Source: Megascapheus bottae
Lineage: Eukaryota > Chordata > Mammalia > Rodentia > Geomyidae
Assembly (NCBI GenBank): GCA_024803745.1
Contig: JANJXV010000016.1
Span: 44,026,025-44,090,024, forward strand
Direction: 5' to 3'
DNA length: 64,000 nt
Positions 44,621 through 56,337 of the stretch are shown here, in pieces; the stretch's first letter is position 1, and each line of letters opens with the position of its first letter. Below the pieces are notes generated by a model. It had not been told where the DNA came from and made no database searches. It saw only the letters and a program-made list of their open reading frames with translations. A program made the position numbers and the translations under genes.

Positions 44621-45654
44621 CTCACTATGGCCAGCCGTAAAGTCTGTGCTGTGAAATCGCATCCTTGATTATCTTTTTTGCTGCCTCCCTCGGCCCACAA
44701 GGTCTCTGTGCAGCTGAGCATGCTCTCAAAGGCGCTGGAGAGAAGCATGGGAGATCGGCACCGCTTCTGATCACCAGTCACGTAAGAGCAGGAGGATGGG
44801 ATTTACTGTCTTATTTTTTGAGCCAAATAAACAAAAGAACTAGGAATTTTCCTGTTAGACAGTCAATATTACAAGAACTGACGCTCTTTGGGTTAAAGGG
44901 ATACATATCCGATAGAATCTCCATGTGAGTAAAAAAGGAGAATTATCTGTGAGGATGGAGCCCGGGAGTGGGTTGGTACAGGAGAATCTGAACCCTAAAC
45001 ACATGTCCAACACAGGCTCTCGGTGAGCATCTGCTGGGCCTCTGTGGATCCGCTCTGCAGATCCTTCCCCTGCCTCTACCCTTTTCTGATATAAAAAAGA
45101 AAAAAAAAGAGTCCCAACAGGGCCTTTCTCTTGGTGGCTCGTTGGTCAGCTTTTTATCTGACTGACAAGGTACTGACGAAACCCACTGAAAGGAGACAGG
45201 CCTACTTGGTCTCACAGCTTCGGTGGTTTAAAGGCAGGGCTCTCCAGCGCCTGCAGGCCTGAAGGAGATTGTGGTAGTGGGGCATACCGTGGTGGAGCAG
45301 GGCAACTCGTCTCACAGCAGACATAACTTCAGGGAGACGGGGCACACGCAGGCACAAGAACCACTCCCTCCAGCCAGGCTCCTAGATTTCCACCACTTCT
45401 CAGTATCCTGCCGAACTACGGACCCATCGGCGCAGGGATCCACTCAACCAGGTGAGTGCTTTTATGATTTGCTCTCCTCCCCCAAGGCCAGCTCCTCCCT
45501 GCTGCATCAGGACTAAGCCTTCAGCACCTGGGGGGGGGGCAGTTACAATGTGTGAAGCTCTCAAAACTGTACTGGGAGCAGAAACACCTTGGTTAGCAGC
45601 TCTTATGACTAGTCCACGTCACGATTTTCTTCTATTATTTTCCTTTCTTTCTCT
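44621..45654. other. Single-copy DNA, nothing firm
   Basis: A donor-like string CCAG|GTGAGTGC occurs at about 45451, but I found no convincing exon before it. No repeats were assigned. A T-rich run just before 45655 is the tail of the next element. Confidence 0.4.
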
Positions 45655-45756
45655 TCTTTTTTTGAGGGGTGGGGGAACTGGGGATTGAACCCAGGACCTT
45701 CTGGGTACAGGCAGGCAGGTGTTCTACCTCTGACCCTCACCCCTACCAGGCCAATC
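45655..45756 (-). mobile_element. ID-like tRNA-derived SINE, antisense
   Basis: Plus-strand landmarks are a T-rich tail (TCTTCTTTTTTTGAGG), GGAACTGGGGATTGAACCC (antisense B box), AGGACCTTCTGGGTACAGGC and GGTGTTCTACCTCTGACC (antisense A box). It is a single ID-like monomer without a Geo half, moderately diverged. Confidence 0.65.
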
Positions 45757-46184
45757 GTTTCTACTATATTTCAGTTTCAAAGAAATTGGAGACAATTACT
45801 TATACAAATAGCACTTCTTAACCTCGTGTTTGGAAAGCAAAGGAGCTTTGAAAGAAGCTCAGTGAACGGAGACAACTTTTTTCCTCATCCTTGCCACTCC
45901 CCAAACCAGAAAACAAGGCTCAGGTAAAGCCATTCACCAGAAATCACTTTGGAAGCCTGTTACCAGGCACCAGAGCGCTGGTGGTTATGTTCTGGGACAT
46001 ATATATATATATATGCCAGGTGTTGAGTGCAAGCTCTGTGCAAATTTAGTGACTGTAAACTTTTTAGCTCCCCACTCCTGATTTCCTAACCTCTCACTGG
46101 AGAATAATGCTGCTCTCAAAAAAGCAGCAAGCGAGTCAAATGGTCATGGAAGGAAATCTAATTATCCAGAGGGTATAATGCCGT
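45757..46184. other. Single-copy DNA with short (AT)n
   Basis: An (AT)n run of about 16 bp lies at 45999-46014. Nothing else was recognised. Confidence 0.4.
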
Positions 46185-46240
46185 CATACTATGGTATCTG
46201 ATCTATAATAGATACTCAATAAATAGTAGCTGTCATTAGT
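46185..46240 (+). mobile_element. MIR 3' fragment
   Basis: ATAATAGATACTCAATAAAT and TAGTAGCTGTCATTA match the 3' end of MIR-type repeats ('...cacatagtagatgctcaataaatagtagctatta'). The rest of the element is not recognisable. Confidence 0.5.
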
Positions 46241-47200
46241 GCACTCAGCTTTCTTTCTTGAAAATGATCCTTGCCTGGTAGAAATTGAAGATAGAAAGGG
46301 GATTGGAGTTTGCAAATCCCCTGAGGGGTAGGGCAGGGATCCACTATTTGGTCCTTAATGCTCTCGGCAAAAGGCTGACCAGAGGCCGACCTCCCTCACT
46401 TGGGAAAAGAGCAGACTCAGCTGAGCAAGGTGGAAACAGGAAATCTGGCCATGTCAGAAATCAGCTCCGGGACTTCCGATCAGAAGAGCACCTGGGGTGA
46501 GTTTGTTCATCACTGAGGACCCGCTGCCTGGCATTGAGCCACGGCCACCAGCCCGGCTCTGAGGAATCCAGCTTCCCCTGAACTTCTATTCCCTTTCATT
46601 AACCACCAAAGAAAGAGGAGCTATAACACCTCCCCGCCTCGTTTTGCTCTTCCAATACCTGAATGAAGTCATACACACCAAATGGTTCCCATCAACCCTT
46701 CTTAAGTGGTGGCGGTCCCCCTTTCCCCTCCCCCACCACCCCGCCCGGCTTCCCAGAGTCTCCAAGTCTATTCCTTCAGCAGTCTAATAAAGTAAGATTA
46801 ACAGGGACTCAGACACATACAAAGAGACTCCCAGTGGCCCTGCACTAGCAGAGCATCTGCCCTAGTTGTCAGTTCAAGGTGTTGTCTCACCCACCTTCTC
46901 AGACAGACAAATCTACACCTGAGCATGGGCCTTGCACCAGTGGTGACATCAGCTGCCAAAGTAACACGTGTAGCTTTGACATAAAATCACAATTAACCGT
47001 GTTTATAGCCTTAATTCCAACACAACGATGTGAAATTGAAACACTCTGATCTGAAGTTGGAAGTAAAAAGTCTTAAAATACATAGATAAAAATTTTTTGG
47101 ATGCTATTTGAGTTATCTTGATTTTTTAAAGCACATCGTACTGATTACCATTTAATCGAAATACATTAATTTGATTTCACTTTGTTTCTGTCATTTTAAG
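46241..47200. other. Single-copy DNA, nothing recognised
   Basis: No repeat or exon was assigned. The AT-rich part at 46980-47180 contains TAATTTGATTTC and CACAATTAACC motifs without clear meaning. Confidence 0.4.
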
Positions 47201-47201
47201 T

Positions 47202-47452
47202 TGATTTTTGGTACCATTAAAAATGATACTCAAGATGGTCTTTTTAGGAAAAGTAAAATGAATGGCAGCAACCTGAGAGGACTTGAATTAAGAATGCGCT
47301 TCACATGTGGAGTGTATTCACACGGGTGCTTAACCTTTAATAAACCACACAGGAATGCATTTGGCTATTCCAAGGGCACCCATCGAAAAGCAATGCGTGG
47401 GAATTTCAAGGCATCGTCGCATTCAGACTTGGGGTTCTCATGACCAGACCCA
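47202..47452 (+). ncRNA. Possible non-coding exon (splice signals only)
   Basis: A good acceptor (TTTGTTTCTGTCATTTTAAG, ending about 47201) and a near-consensus donor (ACCCAG|GTAAGAAATT, about 47453) bracket 250 bp. The frame that is open from 47171 hits a stop at 47441 just before the donor, so a coding internal exon in that frame is unlikely. The stretch could be an exon of a long non-coding RNA or simply chance splice signals. No transcript evidence is available from sequence. Confidence 0.15.
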
Positions 47453-49264
47453 GGTAAGAAATTATTCTGTGCTCAAGGTAGTGGCTCTGAAAGAAAATGA
47501 AAAGCTCCTCTGGAACCTTAAGCTTGTGACCATGCAGAGGAGTCCAGGCTCCTGAGAACTCTGGCTGCTGATTGGCTGAGTGGGACAGAGCCCCACTCAC
47601 CAAGGAGCCACCCAGGGAAGGAAGGGTGAGTGGACGCAGGCTCACGTCCCACCAGGATTCACCTTCCTCTTCTTGTGGCAAACCGGGCATTTTTACTTTG
47701 GGATCTCATGTCTCCAGGAGTGGAAGCTCAGATGGCAGGGAGTCTGGGTGAGTCCCTTCCATTCGCTGCTGAGCGGGTCCATCCAGTCCTCTAGACTCTC
47801 AAGCCCCTGGCTGTCGTGACTACTTGAGAACACTCTGCTGGGCCAAGAAGGTGACAGGACCCCCAGTACCCCTGCAAAGCTCCAAGGGCCTCGTGCCTGG
47901 GCCTGGCCCCTCCCCGGGCTGCAAGAGGCACCCTTGCTCTGAGGGTTACAAAGACGCTTGCTGGCAGGGACATTCTGGGGATAGAAAATCTTTCCTGAGT
48001 TAAAATCTTCACGGGTGTGGGACATGGAAAATACTTCACAATCCTTCCCTATCATCCTTTCATGGGAAGATGTTTCCTTATCTCATCTCTAATCCACAAC
48101 ATGGATGTCCATTTGCTTCGTGCAAGGATGCCTGCCTTATCTAATTCCTCTTTGTCTGTCTTTATCAGAGCTCCCTGGCTTTGGGTCAGCTCTGGTCAGC
48201 TCACTTAATGATGCTTCTTTTAAAAGTCTCTTAGAGACAACCTATCTTCCTGGAAGAGAGCCTGGCTCTCAGACTTGAGGATGTTTAAGAGTTATCCAGT
48301 AAGCACATATCATTCCTGGGACCAGACTCCGTGGCTGAGGGCTTTGCTTCAGAGACGGCTCTGGGAATGGGTTTTTCCCAGGCAGTGTTTGAAGCATGGG
48401 CCCGGGCTCCCCAGTCTCCACCAGGGCTCACGGCCATAGGACCGGAGGCCAGATGCCAGCCCTACAACTTTACCTGAAGCATACTCCACCCTCGCTATCC
48501 CGTTTTACAGCCGTGGGGTCCTCTGGAGGCCCTCACGGCGCTCGGAGGCGTCCTGGAGAGCATTTCGGGAGCTTTGACGGGATGCCCGCATTCTGAGAGT
48601 GTCGCACTGAGCTGCCGGACCCCAGTCCCGAGCTCCGTCCTACGGAGACCACCAGTGTGCTCTGACTTACGGAGAGGGTAAGCTTACAGAGAGAGGACAA
48701 ACCCCGTCCTAGATGGTCAGCTTTCAAATACTGTCATCTGCTGGAGGTCCTGATTGATGAAGCCAAATGTTAAATTCTCCTGGCAGCACAGCTAACAGTG
48801 ATCATGGTAGTAACAGTCTCCAAGGATCCAAAAAAAGTGGGAGGGTAGAGATGAAGAGGCAGGAGGAGGAGAACTGGGGTGATGCCAGTGACCCCAAGAA
48901 CACCCTCCCCCCGTCAAAGGAGAGGTCAGTGATCTACTGAGAAGGGAAGGGGTTTTCTGTTGGCTCGGCCGTGCTCCCTATCTATTCCTACCATTCCTTG
49001 TCATGACCTTGGCAGGCAGGCAGGCAGGCAGAGAGAGGACGCCGGGACTCAGAGGCCGAAGGCTGTCTAACCCTGGAAACCCTTGAGAGCCCAAAGATGC
49101 CCAAGAATGGAGCCACACGGCCTCCATGGGGGTGACTGGCATTCAGAAGAAAGCTCTCCCCAGCTTTGCCCACCTTCCCCAGTCTCCGCCTGTGTTCCTT
49201 CCACCTTTTCACTGTGAATGGCAGGCAAGGAAACGCTACGAGACTTTCGCTGAAATAATTGAAA
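47453..49264. other. Single-copy DNA; (GGCA)n at 49010-49031
   Basis: A perfect run of five to six GGCA units lies at 49010-49031. The 120- and 109-codon minus frames (47693-48055, 49067-49396) have no recognisable domain. Confidence 0.4.
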
Positions 49265-49337
49265 TACTCTGAAGCAGAGGTTCAATGAACAGCCTGCGTT
49301 CAAGCCCCAGGACGAGCAAGCAAACAAACCAACAAAG
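49265..49337 (+). mobile_element. 3' end fragment of a Geo- or tRNA-type SINE
   Basis: AGCAGAGGTTCAATGAACAG leads to GCGTTCAAGCCCCAGGACG (B-box region) and an A-rich (CAAA)n tail. Only the 3' half of the monomer remains, so family assignment between Geo and other tRNA-like units is uncertain. Confidence 0.5.
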
Positions 49338-50269
49338 ACAGCAATCGTTCCATCCGCGGGTCCCACTGATGGGCCGGGAGGGGGAGATGGAGCCAAAACT
49401 TTAAAACACGTCAGTCATGGGGGTTCCTTTGTGCCCAGCTTCCCCCACCTTGGGACTAGCTCCACCCCTGAAGAGCAAAGGTTTCCTGCAGGCAATCTGC
49501 AAAGGGTTTCTTTCAAAGGGAGGAAGACAACAGCACAACAAAGTTCCTTTCTCTACATTTGAGAATGTGAACTTGCTGAACTGTCCCTGGATTTCCTTTC
49601 CAGCTGCTCACCCCCGCCCCTCCCCCAGTCTACACAGTGACCAGCGTTTCTCCTTGTTTTCCTTTGTCCTACTTTCTAATACAGAACCCAGGCTTTACTT
49701 CCTGTTAGGCACTTATTCCAGGATTGTTGGTCTGTTTGGGGGAGAAAATTCTGTTTTGAAAGGAAAAAAAAAAGAATTTAATGTGGAAAGCATATTTCAT
49801 ATTTCTCTGCAGTGCTTCAAATTTAGAATTCCATATAGTAGCAAAAGTCTTTCCAATTTGGATGAATCACTGCCACATTCCATAGATTATTTTGATTTAG
49901 TTTTACCAAAACCCTGCATTAAGTCACTCTAATGAGCTGTCCCTGCCCCATCTCTGCACAAGGTCAGCAGGTGTAAAACAGCCCTCCTGCCTCATCCTCA
50001 TTTTCTCACGTGCAGATGTCAGTAGAAGGCCTGGTGGTTTTCCACCCTGGGGACAGGGATTTCTCCTGCAGCTCCTCTACATTCTGGGCACTGATGGCTT
50101 CCAAGGGCAGAAATAGCCTCATCCTGAGGACAGTTCACCACCCATCTTTCTCGTCCCAACCCAAAGCGGTTCATCTCACCAATGGTAGCTCAGCTTCCGC
50201 CAGGAGAAAAGGAAAACGTGAAATTAGCATACACATTGAAAATGTCTGTCGTTAAAGGAACTGTGCTTT
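49338..50269. other. Single-copy DNA, one long frame, unsupported
   Basis: A 171-codon plus frame (49417-49932) is the longest not explained by a repeat in this half of the window. I see no domain, signal peptide or promoter context for it. I leave it uncalled. Confidence 0.35.
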
Positions 50270-50600
50270 TTTTTTTTTAAGGTAACCACTGCCTTTTTAA
50301 TTAATGAGACTTGCAGACACCAGATACTCACAAGATGCTGCACCACGCATCACATTTCCCCTTGGCAGGCCAGCTCTGGCTTCCAGTGGGTGACGCATGC
50401 AGACAGCAATGTGGAAGCCACCAGGTATCTGCATGTGACTGGCTTCGAGTCACCGCGAGATACACTAATTACAGAGGAACAGCTTCTGCTCAGCCTTCCA
50501 ATTAGAGGTTTGAACAGCCACGTCCATACTTTGCACGGTTGTTAGCGTAGCTAATTATTTATCTCCTGGTGTAATTTCTGTGAAAGCTGGTATTTGGGCA
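50270..50600. promoter_or_regulatory. Possible conserved non-coding element
   Basis: The block is non-repetitive, with CTTTTTAATTAATGAGAC, ATACACTAATTACAGAGG, TTCCAATTAGAGG and GTAGCTAATTATTTATC. That is four TAATTA-type or ATTA cores in about 300 bp, with an E-box-like CAGGTATCTGCATGTG between. The clustering suggests an enhancer. Inference only. Confidence 0.28.
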
Positions 50601-52502
50601 AATAGTGTGTGGACCCCACAGAGCCTGCTGTCCAGAGCGGGCTTCCAGGCGGGACTGCAGGGACAGGCGGGTCAGTACCCATGCAGCCAACTTGTTGCGG
50701 GTGGGCAGCGGTGCCCCATAGTCCGCAGAGCTTGAGTGGCACCACCTCACAAACATGGAGGCACAGATGGCTTGTGCCTCCCGTGCCTAATCCATGGAGA
50801 ATTCAGCACACCACAGGCCCTGGAAAAGGTGTCACCTCCACTCCAGCGAGAGGCCACAGAATCCCACAGAGAAGGCTCAGTCACCGAAACTAACCAAACA
50901 CAAGAGCCATCTCCTGGGTTCCTGTGATGGTCAACGTAGGTTCTTGCCAACGTCCAAAAACCCAATCCAGAGCCCAGAGTGAGCGTGAATAAAGATGTCA
51001 GCCACTGCCAATACTTGGCCATTTTTCTTTTAGCGTGGGTTGGCCAGGCTGCCTTGCTAGCTGACTATCAAAGGAATATTTACTTACCGTGTATTTTTTT
51101 CATATGGTACCAGGGACTCCCTGTGTACTCAGGGGATTCATACATAGGACACATTTTCCATGCAGGGGCACCCTAAAGACACGTCTTCCAGACCTGAGAC
51201 CAGGGCCTCGCCAAGCCGCTCACGCGGGAGCCGGGCAAGCACACAGCCCTGGGCAGCTTCCCCGTGGGCCATGGGCAAAGCTGTTTCGAGGTGAAATGGT
51301 CCGCACTGATGGCTGGAGGTGAGGTCCTTCAGGAGAACCTGGGGACGGTCTTCCTTCTACTATTAAGCTGGACCACCGATAGTCAGAGCCTAACTGAACA
51401 CGCCGCTGCCTTCGTGCGCGGGGCAGTGAACTGAGCCTCTCTAAGTACCGGGGTGCGCCGCAAAGGGAAGCTTTGGTGTGGTGAGAAGGGCTTTGCCCAG
51501 AAGGTCAGGACAGGAGAGGATTCTAGGGAGGGGAAATGATTGCAAAATTCAACTAAGTGCCAGTCCTGGGAGGGAGTCCCCCTGCTGCCTGGTCTGAGTG
51601 CCCACTCTGACAAACAGGTGTATGCTATTATGTAGCAAGGCGCAGAAGCAAGCAAGCTCTCGTGCTGACTGCCTGCTCCCCAAGCTCCTGTGGAGTGTTT
51701 GACTTCCCAAGTAGCCAGCCTACAGGGAGAGAACTTGTTGGTCAGGCTGAAGCAAACATCTGGTCGCTTGACACTTATATTACTCACTGTAAATTAACGA
51801 ACTGGCACTCTGGTTTCCTACGTCAGTCTCAGGTGAGATGTGTTAACACAAATCAGTGTTCTTGAGCCTGACCAACTCTGAGACCCTGAAAAACGCACGG
51901 CAGAGAACTGAAGGCCTGATCAAGCCTGACTGAATGACTGAAGTCCCCAGTTTAATTCCAATGTCAACCACAAGGTTAACATGTTAGTAATATTTTTTTC
52001 TCTCAAAATTTTGCTCTAAATTCTTGAGGCAGGGTAATAGAATCCAGACTTGGGGTCAGCAGTTGGCCAGTGAGAGGGCTGTCTTGGTCAGTGGCTGCTC
52101 TCGTGGACAGAGTGATGGGAAGAATGAGGAACCATGAAGACCACAGGGCCCTTAACCGGCAAGTCAGGGAAGGAAGCAGGCTACAGCATTTCACCTCAAG
52201 AGTAAGTATCACGGGACTGAGAATCGATCCAGAGGAAATGTCTCACCAAGCACTGGAAGTCAGAGAGAGCTTTTCCCTAATGGACCCTCTCTTACTCCAT
52301 GGTGATCACAATATGACAAAATAAAAATACTTCATATGACCCAAACATTGGGCCCATCCACTCCGCAGCACTCACTCTTTACGTAAGAAGGCTGAAGAAA
52401 AGGAAAATGAGAAACCGAGCTGTGCATCATAACCACAATTAGGTGAAGCATACACTATGGCCTATGCATTGTGAGTGGTGTGTTATAGATGACTGCCTAA
52501 AA
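50601..52502. other. 1.9 kb single-copy DNA, nothing recognised
   Basis: Several 60-130 codon frames overlap on both strands (for example 51383-51787 minus) without recognisable domains. No repeat families were assigned. Confidence 0.4.
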
Positions 52503-52575
52503 TGTGCATGCGCATGTGTGTGTGCGTGTGCATGTGAGTGTGTGTGTGTGCCTCAAGTGCACATGTGTACCTGAA
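52503..52575. repeat. Degenerate (TG/CA)n tract
   Basis: Alternating purine-pyrimidine sequence (GCATGCGCATGTGTGTGTGC, then GTGTGCATGTGAG and a short TG run) continues to GTGCACATGTGTAC. It is suited to Z-DNA. Confidence 0.8.
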
Positions 52576-52972
52576 AGACACCACTCATAACAAAGACACA
52601 AGTGGACGCTTGGCCAGATCACTTCCTGGCTGGCATGGTTTGCCTCTTAGCCTCCAGGGCTGGCCAACTGGGTGAGCTCGCCAGGGCACCACTGCCATGT
52701 GCATAGAGAAGCACCGCCCTTGGAGCCTGGCAGAGGAGAAGGAGGAGGGATGGGAACGGCACCTTCCTGGGAGACCAGGGGTGTGCAGACGGAGGACGTG
52801 CTGTGGCTTCCCCTACCAGCTGGCTCCACTTTCCACAGCCATTACCTTGCTTGGATCCGGGCCTTCCAAATCTCAGGGAAAAGAAATTGCAAATGTGCTT
52901 GTCTGTGACTGTGGGTAGAGAGGGCCCCGTGTCACTCGTTCACCTCCATCAGGTTACAGGTCTGGGTGGCAC
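52576..52972. other. Single-copy DNA, nothing recognised
   Basis: Overlapping short frames only. Confidence 0.4.
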
Positions 52973-53026
52973 GGGGGGGGGGGGGGTGACCGATAGCTGT
53001 GCTAGCTCCTCCCCCCCCCCCCCCCC
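52973..53026. repeat. G14 / C16 inverted homopolymer pair
   Basis: A run of 14 G (52973-52986) and a run of 16 C (53011-53026) are separated by 24 bases that themselves contain the short dyad AGCTGTGCTAGCT. The pair can fold into a hairpin with a 14-bp GC stem. Separately, the G run is quadruplex-prone and the C run i-motif-prone. Homopolymer lengths are error-prone in sequencing. Confidence 0.9.
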
Positions 53027-53179
53027 GGAGCATGGCTGGTTTGGGCACTGGCCGCATCCCACATGGTTTAGATGGCTGTCTGTTTGGGAGAGCAGAGTAA
53101 ATCACATCTGCAGATAATAGCACAGTAGGGACAGTGCCTAAGGGAGGGGAGAAAAAAAAGAAGAAGAAGAATACCTTAG
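53027..53179. other. Unique DNA with short (GAA)n
   Basis: A short purine run (GAAAAAAAAGAAGAAGAAGA) lies at about 53151-53170. Nothing else was recognised. Confidence 0.4.
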
Positions 53180-53560
53180 TCATTTCACGTGCTATTTTCA
53201 GGAAAAAGAGTATTCGGAAAAATGCAAAGACATTTGATAATTCTAAACAGCTCGTTAAATTACCTTGCTCACTCCCAAAGAGAAAGCGCTTCCAAATCAG
53301 CATACAGATTGCTAACGGGGAGGCATCCCGAATCACTCCTGCACAGATTTTTGGCGAGTGAGCGTCGGGGTGCTTTTTTCTGAAGACATTCCCGCTATTG
53401 CCTGCTGCGAGATGCTTCATCACACTTGACAAATTCACAGTTCTTAAAAGCCCCCATAAATGTTTTGTAAATTGCTCCATTTTATCAGGGAGTTCTCGGA
53501 GCCTTGTTCCTGATAGTCTCCATGTTTTCATTCTCTATTCCTTGTTTATCTTTATTTTTA
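53180..53560. promoter_or_regulatory. Possible conserved non-coding element
   Basis: Balanced, repeat-free sequence includes CATTTGATAATTC, GCTCGTTAAATTACC and CCCATAAATGTTTTGTAAATTG. The 199-codon minus frame covering 52932-53531 includes homopolymer translations (poly-Phe, poly-Gly) and shows no domain, so it is not taken as coding. Regulatory role is inference. Confidence 0.22.
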
Positions 53561-54499
53561 TGCATTTTCCAAGCTAAAAGGCTGTCGTTATTAGTATCTG
53601 CATTCTCTCCATGTTATTATCAGGATGTTAACCCCAGAGAAGATTTTCCATCTGCAAGATAGAAATTCCCACAGCCCTGAAACCCTGATTGTGCTCACAA
53701 CAAACTAATAAAAAAGGAAATAAAGCCATCCAGAGAAATTTTAAGACAGCTCGACGTTGTCACATGGCTTTAGGAGAGAGTCGCATTCTTAGAAGTGTCT
53801 CTTAGGCTAAGCAGGAGCCAGACCAGAGCCTCTGAACTCTCCCCCTCCCCCAGAATTCCATTAGACAGGAGGAGGCATCCCAGGGCTGTGGAGACGGGCA
53901 GCCACTGTGAGGGCACGAGGCAGGGGAGTGGACAGAGACGTGATGGAGTACAGAGGAGAGGGTCAGGAGAAGTGTAGTGAGCTGCTAAAATTGCACTGGA
54001 GGCCTGAAATTATAGGCCTGTTTGGAATATTAATTCCCACAGCAGCAGGAAGGAAGCCAAGCCGATTGAAACTTGTTTGGAATACTTTCCTGGACAAGTT
54101 CTATTAAAAATGAGATAGTGTACTGTAACTGTGGGAGCGTGCGTTCTAGCATTTTGTCAGGGCTCCAGCACCTGATTCATTCCCTGTATCCCAATCCACT
54201 GGGTATTATACCAGGACCATAAGGAGCAGCCCAGATGAGCCTCCATCACTCAGGCGGCTCCCTGTAGACACACCGGCTTGTGAATGAAAGATGCCTCCCG
54301 TCAAGCCACTCTCAGGCCTGGGAGTGTGAAGACACGGCTGCACCAACTCCTGCCCTGCAGACGGGACTTTCTGCCAATGGTGTGCCCTCCTCCCTCTTAG
54401 ACTGCACAAAGACTATAATACCCCAGAGAACCAGGCAGCCAGGTGGCATCCATACTGAAAGAGGAGGAAATCCAACCAGAAACCAATCGTCCTTGAGCA
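53561..54499. other. Single-copy DNA, nothing recognised
   Basis: No repeats or exons were assigned. ATTATCAGGATGTTAACC and neighbouring AT-rich strings may belong to the adjacent regulatory-like texture. Confidence 0.35.
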
Positions 54500-54860
54500 G
54501 CACGCATCAGTGTTTAATTTCTACCTTTCAGAGATTGTCTAATATTGCCACTGAGCATGGACCAGGTCATAAAACATAAATAATATTTCCTGTTCTCCTC
54601 CAATCTTGCAGTGAGATATTTCACAATACTTCTGAGAGCCTGTGGACTTTTAGGGGGTTGGTGGGTCCTGTCGGAAGAGATTCTTCCCCAAATGACACAG
54701 AGCAGGGCCTCGGCTTCCAGCCAATCCACTCATCTGGGCGCCGCCCAGGGAAATCTCTGGCTGTTCTCCGAATTCCTCATTCGTTTCCAGAATTGCTGCA
54801 TCTGATGTTAGTGGCATTAGCATTAAATCACAACCTGGACGCTAAATCACAGCTGGGAGG
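54500..54860. promoter_or_regulatory. Possible conserved non-coding element
   Basis: Repeat-free stretch with CAGTGTTTAATTTC, GGTCATAAAACATAAATAAT, CAAATGACACAG and GGCATTAGCATTAAATCAC. The last of these repeats the core CTAAATCAC within 30 bp (TTAAATCACAACC / CTAAATCACAGC). Looks like an enhancer-type element; inference only. Confidence 0.25.
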
Positions 54861-56310
54861 GAGCAGGCCCCAAGGCAGAGGGGGAGGGATCACAGGCCAG
54901 AGCATCGAGCACTGTGTGGGGGGCCATCATTGTCAGAGGCAGAGGTGACCCTGGCCCAGCCACCGTGCCCGGTCATCTCAGTACAGCACCTGAGGAGAGG
55001 AAGCCGCTGCAGTGCAGGAGTGGCCCTGCTGAGAGGACACTGCAGGCAGAATGCAGAATCCAAAGAAAAGGCAGCGAGGGGTGTGAGGTGAAAGGTTACA
55101 ACCCTAAATGCAATGGTCACGTGGCAGCCACACCCTCGCCAGGCCTGGGCCTGGGTCGCCTGAGTCATCACTCACGCCCTCAGACTCTGGTCACATCCTG
55201 TGTATGTCTACGGCCACCCCTGGAGTTACAACCAGGATGTAAGTCCAGATTTCCGCATTTATGAAGCCAGCAAATGGATAAGGCCCGAAGGCGCTTTTGG
55301 AGAATGACCCGAGAAAGTGGTCCAGAAGCACCACTAACCAGGGGTTAGCAGAGGGGTTCCTGCAGCTCCCCCAGCACCCAGACAGAGCGACCACCTGCAG
55401 TGGGGGACAGCGCCCCCACCCCCAGACATGTGTGCACATGTGGCCTCCAGAGACCCTCCCGGGAAAAGGGTCTTTGCAGATCAGATGACATGAGGACCTC
55501 CTGCGAGAGGTGAGGGAGGGGCCGGAAGTCCAGTGACTGTGACCTTCAAGAGACAGGAGAGAGGCGTGAGGGCAGAGGGCCATGCAAAGGCAGAATGCTG
55601 ACCCCAGCCCCCTGAGGGCCTCCAGGAGGCCAGGGTGGAGTGGCCCTCGGGGGTGCTAAGGGCCGCCCTGGCTTGGGTTGGTCTCTTTGAAGGGTCAGCA
55701 GCACGGGCAGTCACTGGCAGGTCGGAGCGGGAGAGCTGTGGAGGGCGGCATTCACCAGTCTGGGAACACTCCCGAATCCTGCAGCTCGTCCCCAGCAGAC
55801 CATCAACCCCTTCCACTCAGAGAGGCGGAGACCTGCGAACGAAGGAGAAATTGCTGAGGAGCAACAGCTTGGAAGACCTAGAACTCCTGGCTATACAGGC
55901 CGGGGGGCTACCAGCTGTAAAAGCCTGGCTCTTCGCCATTCTCACCTCTTCTTCTAAGAGGGTCGGAGATGGGGTGGAGACGATACACCCACCAGCTCAC
56001 GGAGGAGCATGGCCTGGCTGCACACAGGGTTTCTGGTAGTGAAATAGTTCCCTCAATTCCAGTTAGCCTGCTTACAGCCTCTTCCACACTCCAGTGTCAC
56101 AAAGGCTCTTCGCTTCATTTCAGCCCATCAACCCCCACCCTCTTCCCTGCTCTGGGCTGCAGGCTCTCAGAGGAACGACTTCTCCAGGGCAGCCCCTCCT
56201 ATGGGGCCTGTGCCGGGGCCGCAGCAGTGAGCAGAGGGCCTGGGTGGCTCACCACCACCGAGCAGTACCCAGTGGTCTTTCTCTGAGTCCACTGAAGACT
56301 TGAAAAGAGA
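54861..56310. other. GC-richer single-copy DNA, no gene seen
   Basis: The interval 54860-56290 is relatively GC-rich and gives frames of 90-134 codons on both strands (for example 55635-56039 plus). None shows a recognisable family. The CpG density is not that of a CpG island. Confidence 0.4.
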
Positions 56311-56337
56311 TTATTCTTATTATTAATAATAATAATT
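56311..56337. repeat. Short (AAT)n repeat
   Basis: TTATTCTTATTATTAATAAT and following AATAATAAT form a short imperfect palindrome-like AAT array. Confidence 0.8.

Noticed and set aside
49417..49932. 171-codon plus-strand open frame in unique DNA
   Set aside because: No domain, signal peptide or upstream promoter is visible, and one frame of this size is expected by chance in 64 kb read in six frames.
52932..53531. 199-codon minus-strand open frame
   Set aside because: It includes poly-Phe from a short A-rich purine run and poly-Gly from the C16 run. No domain was recognised.
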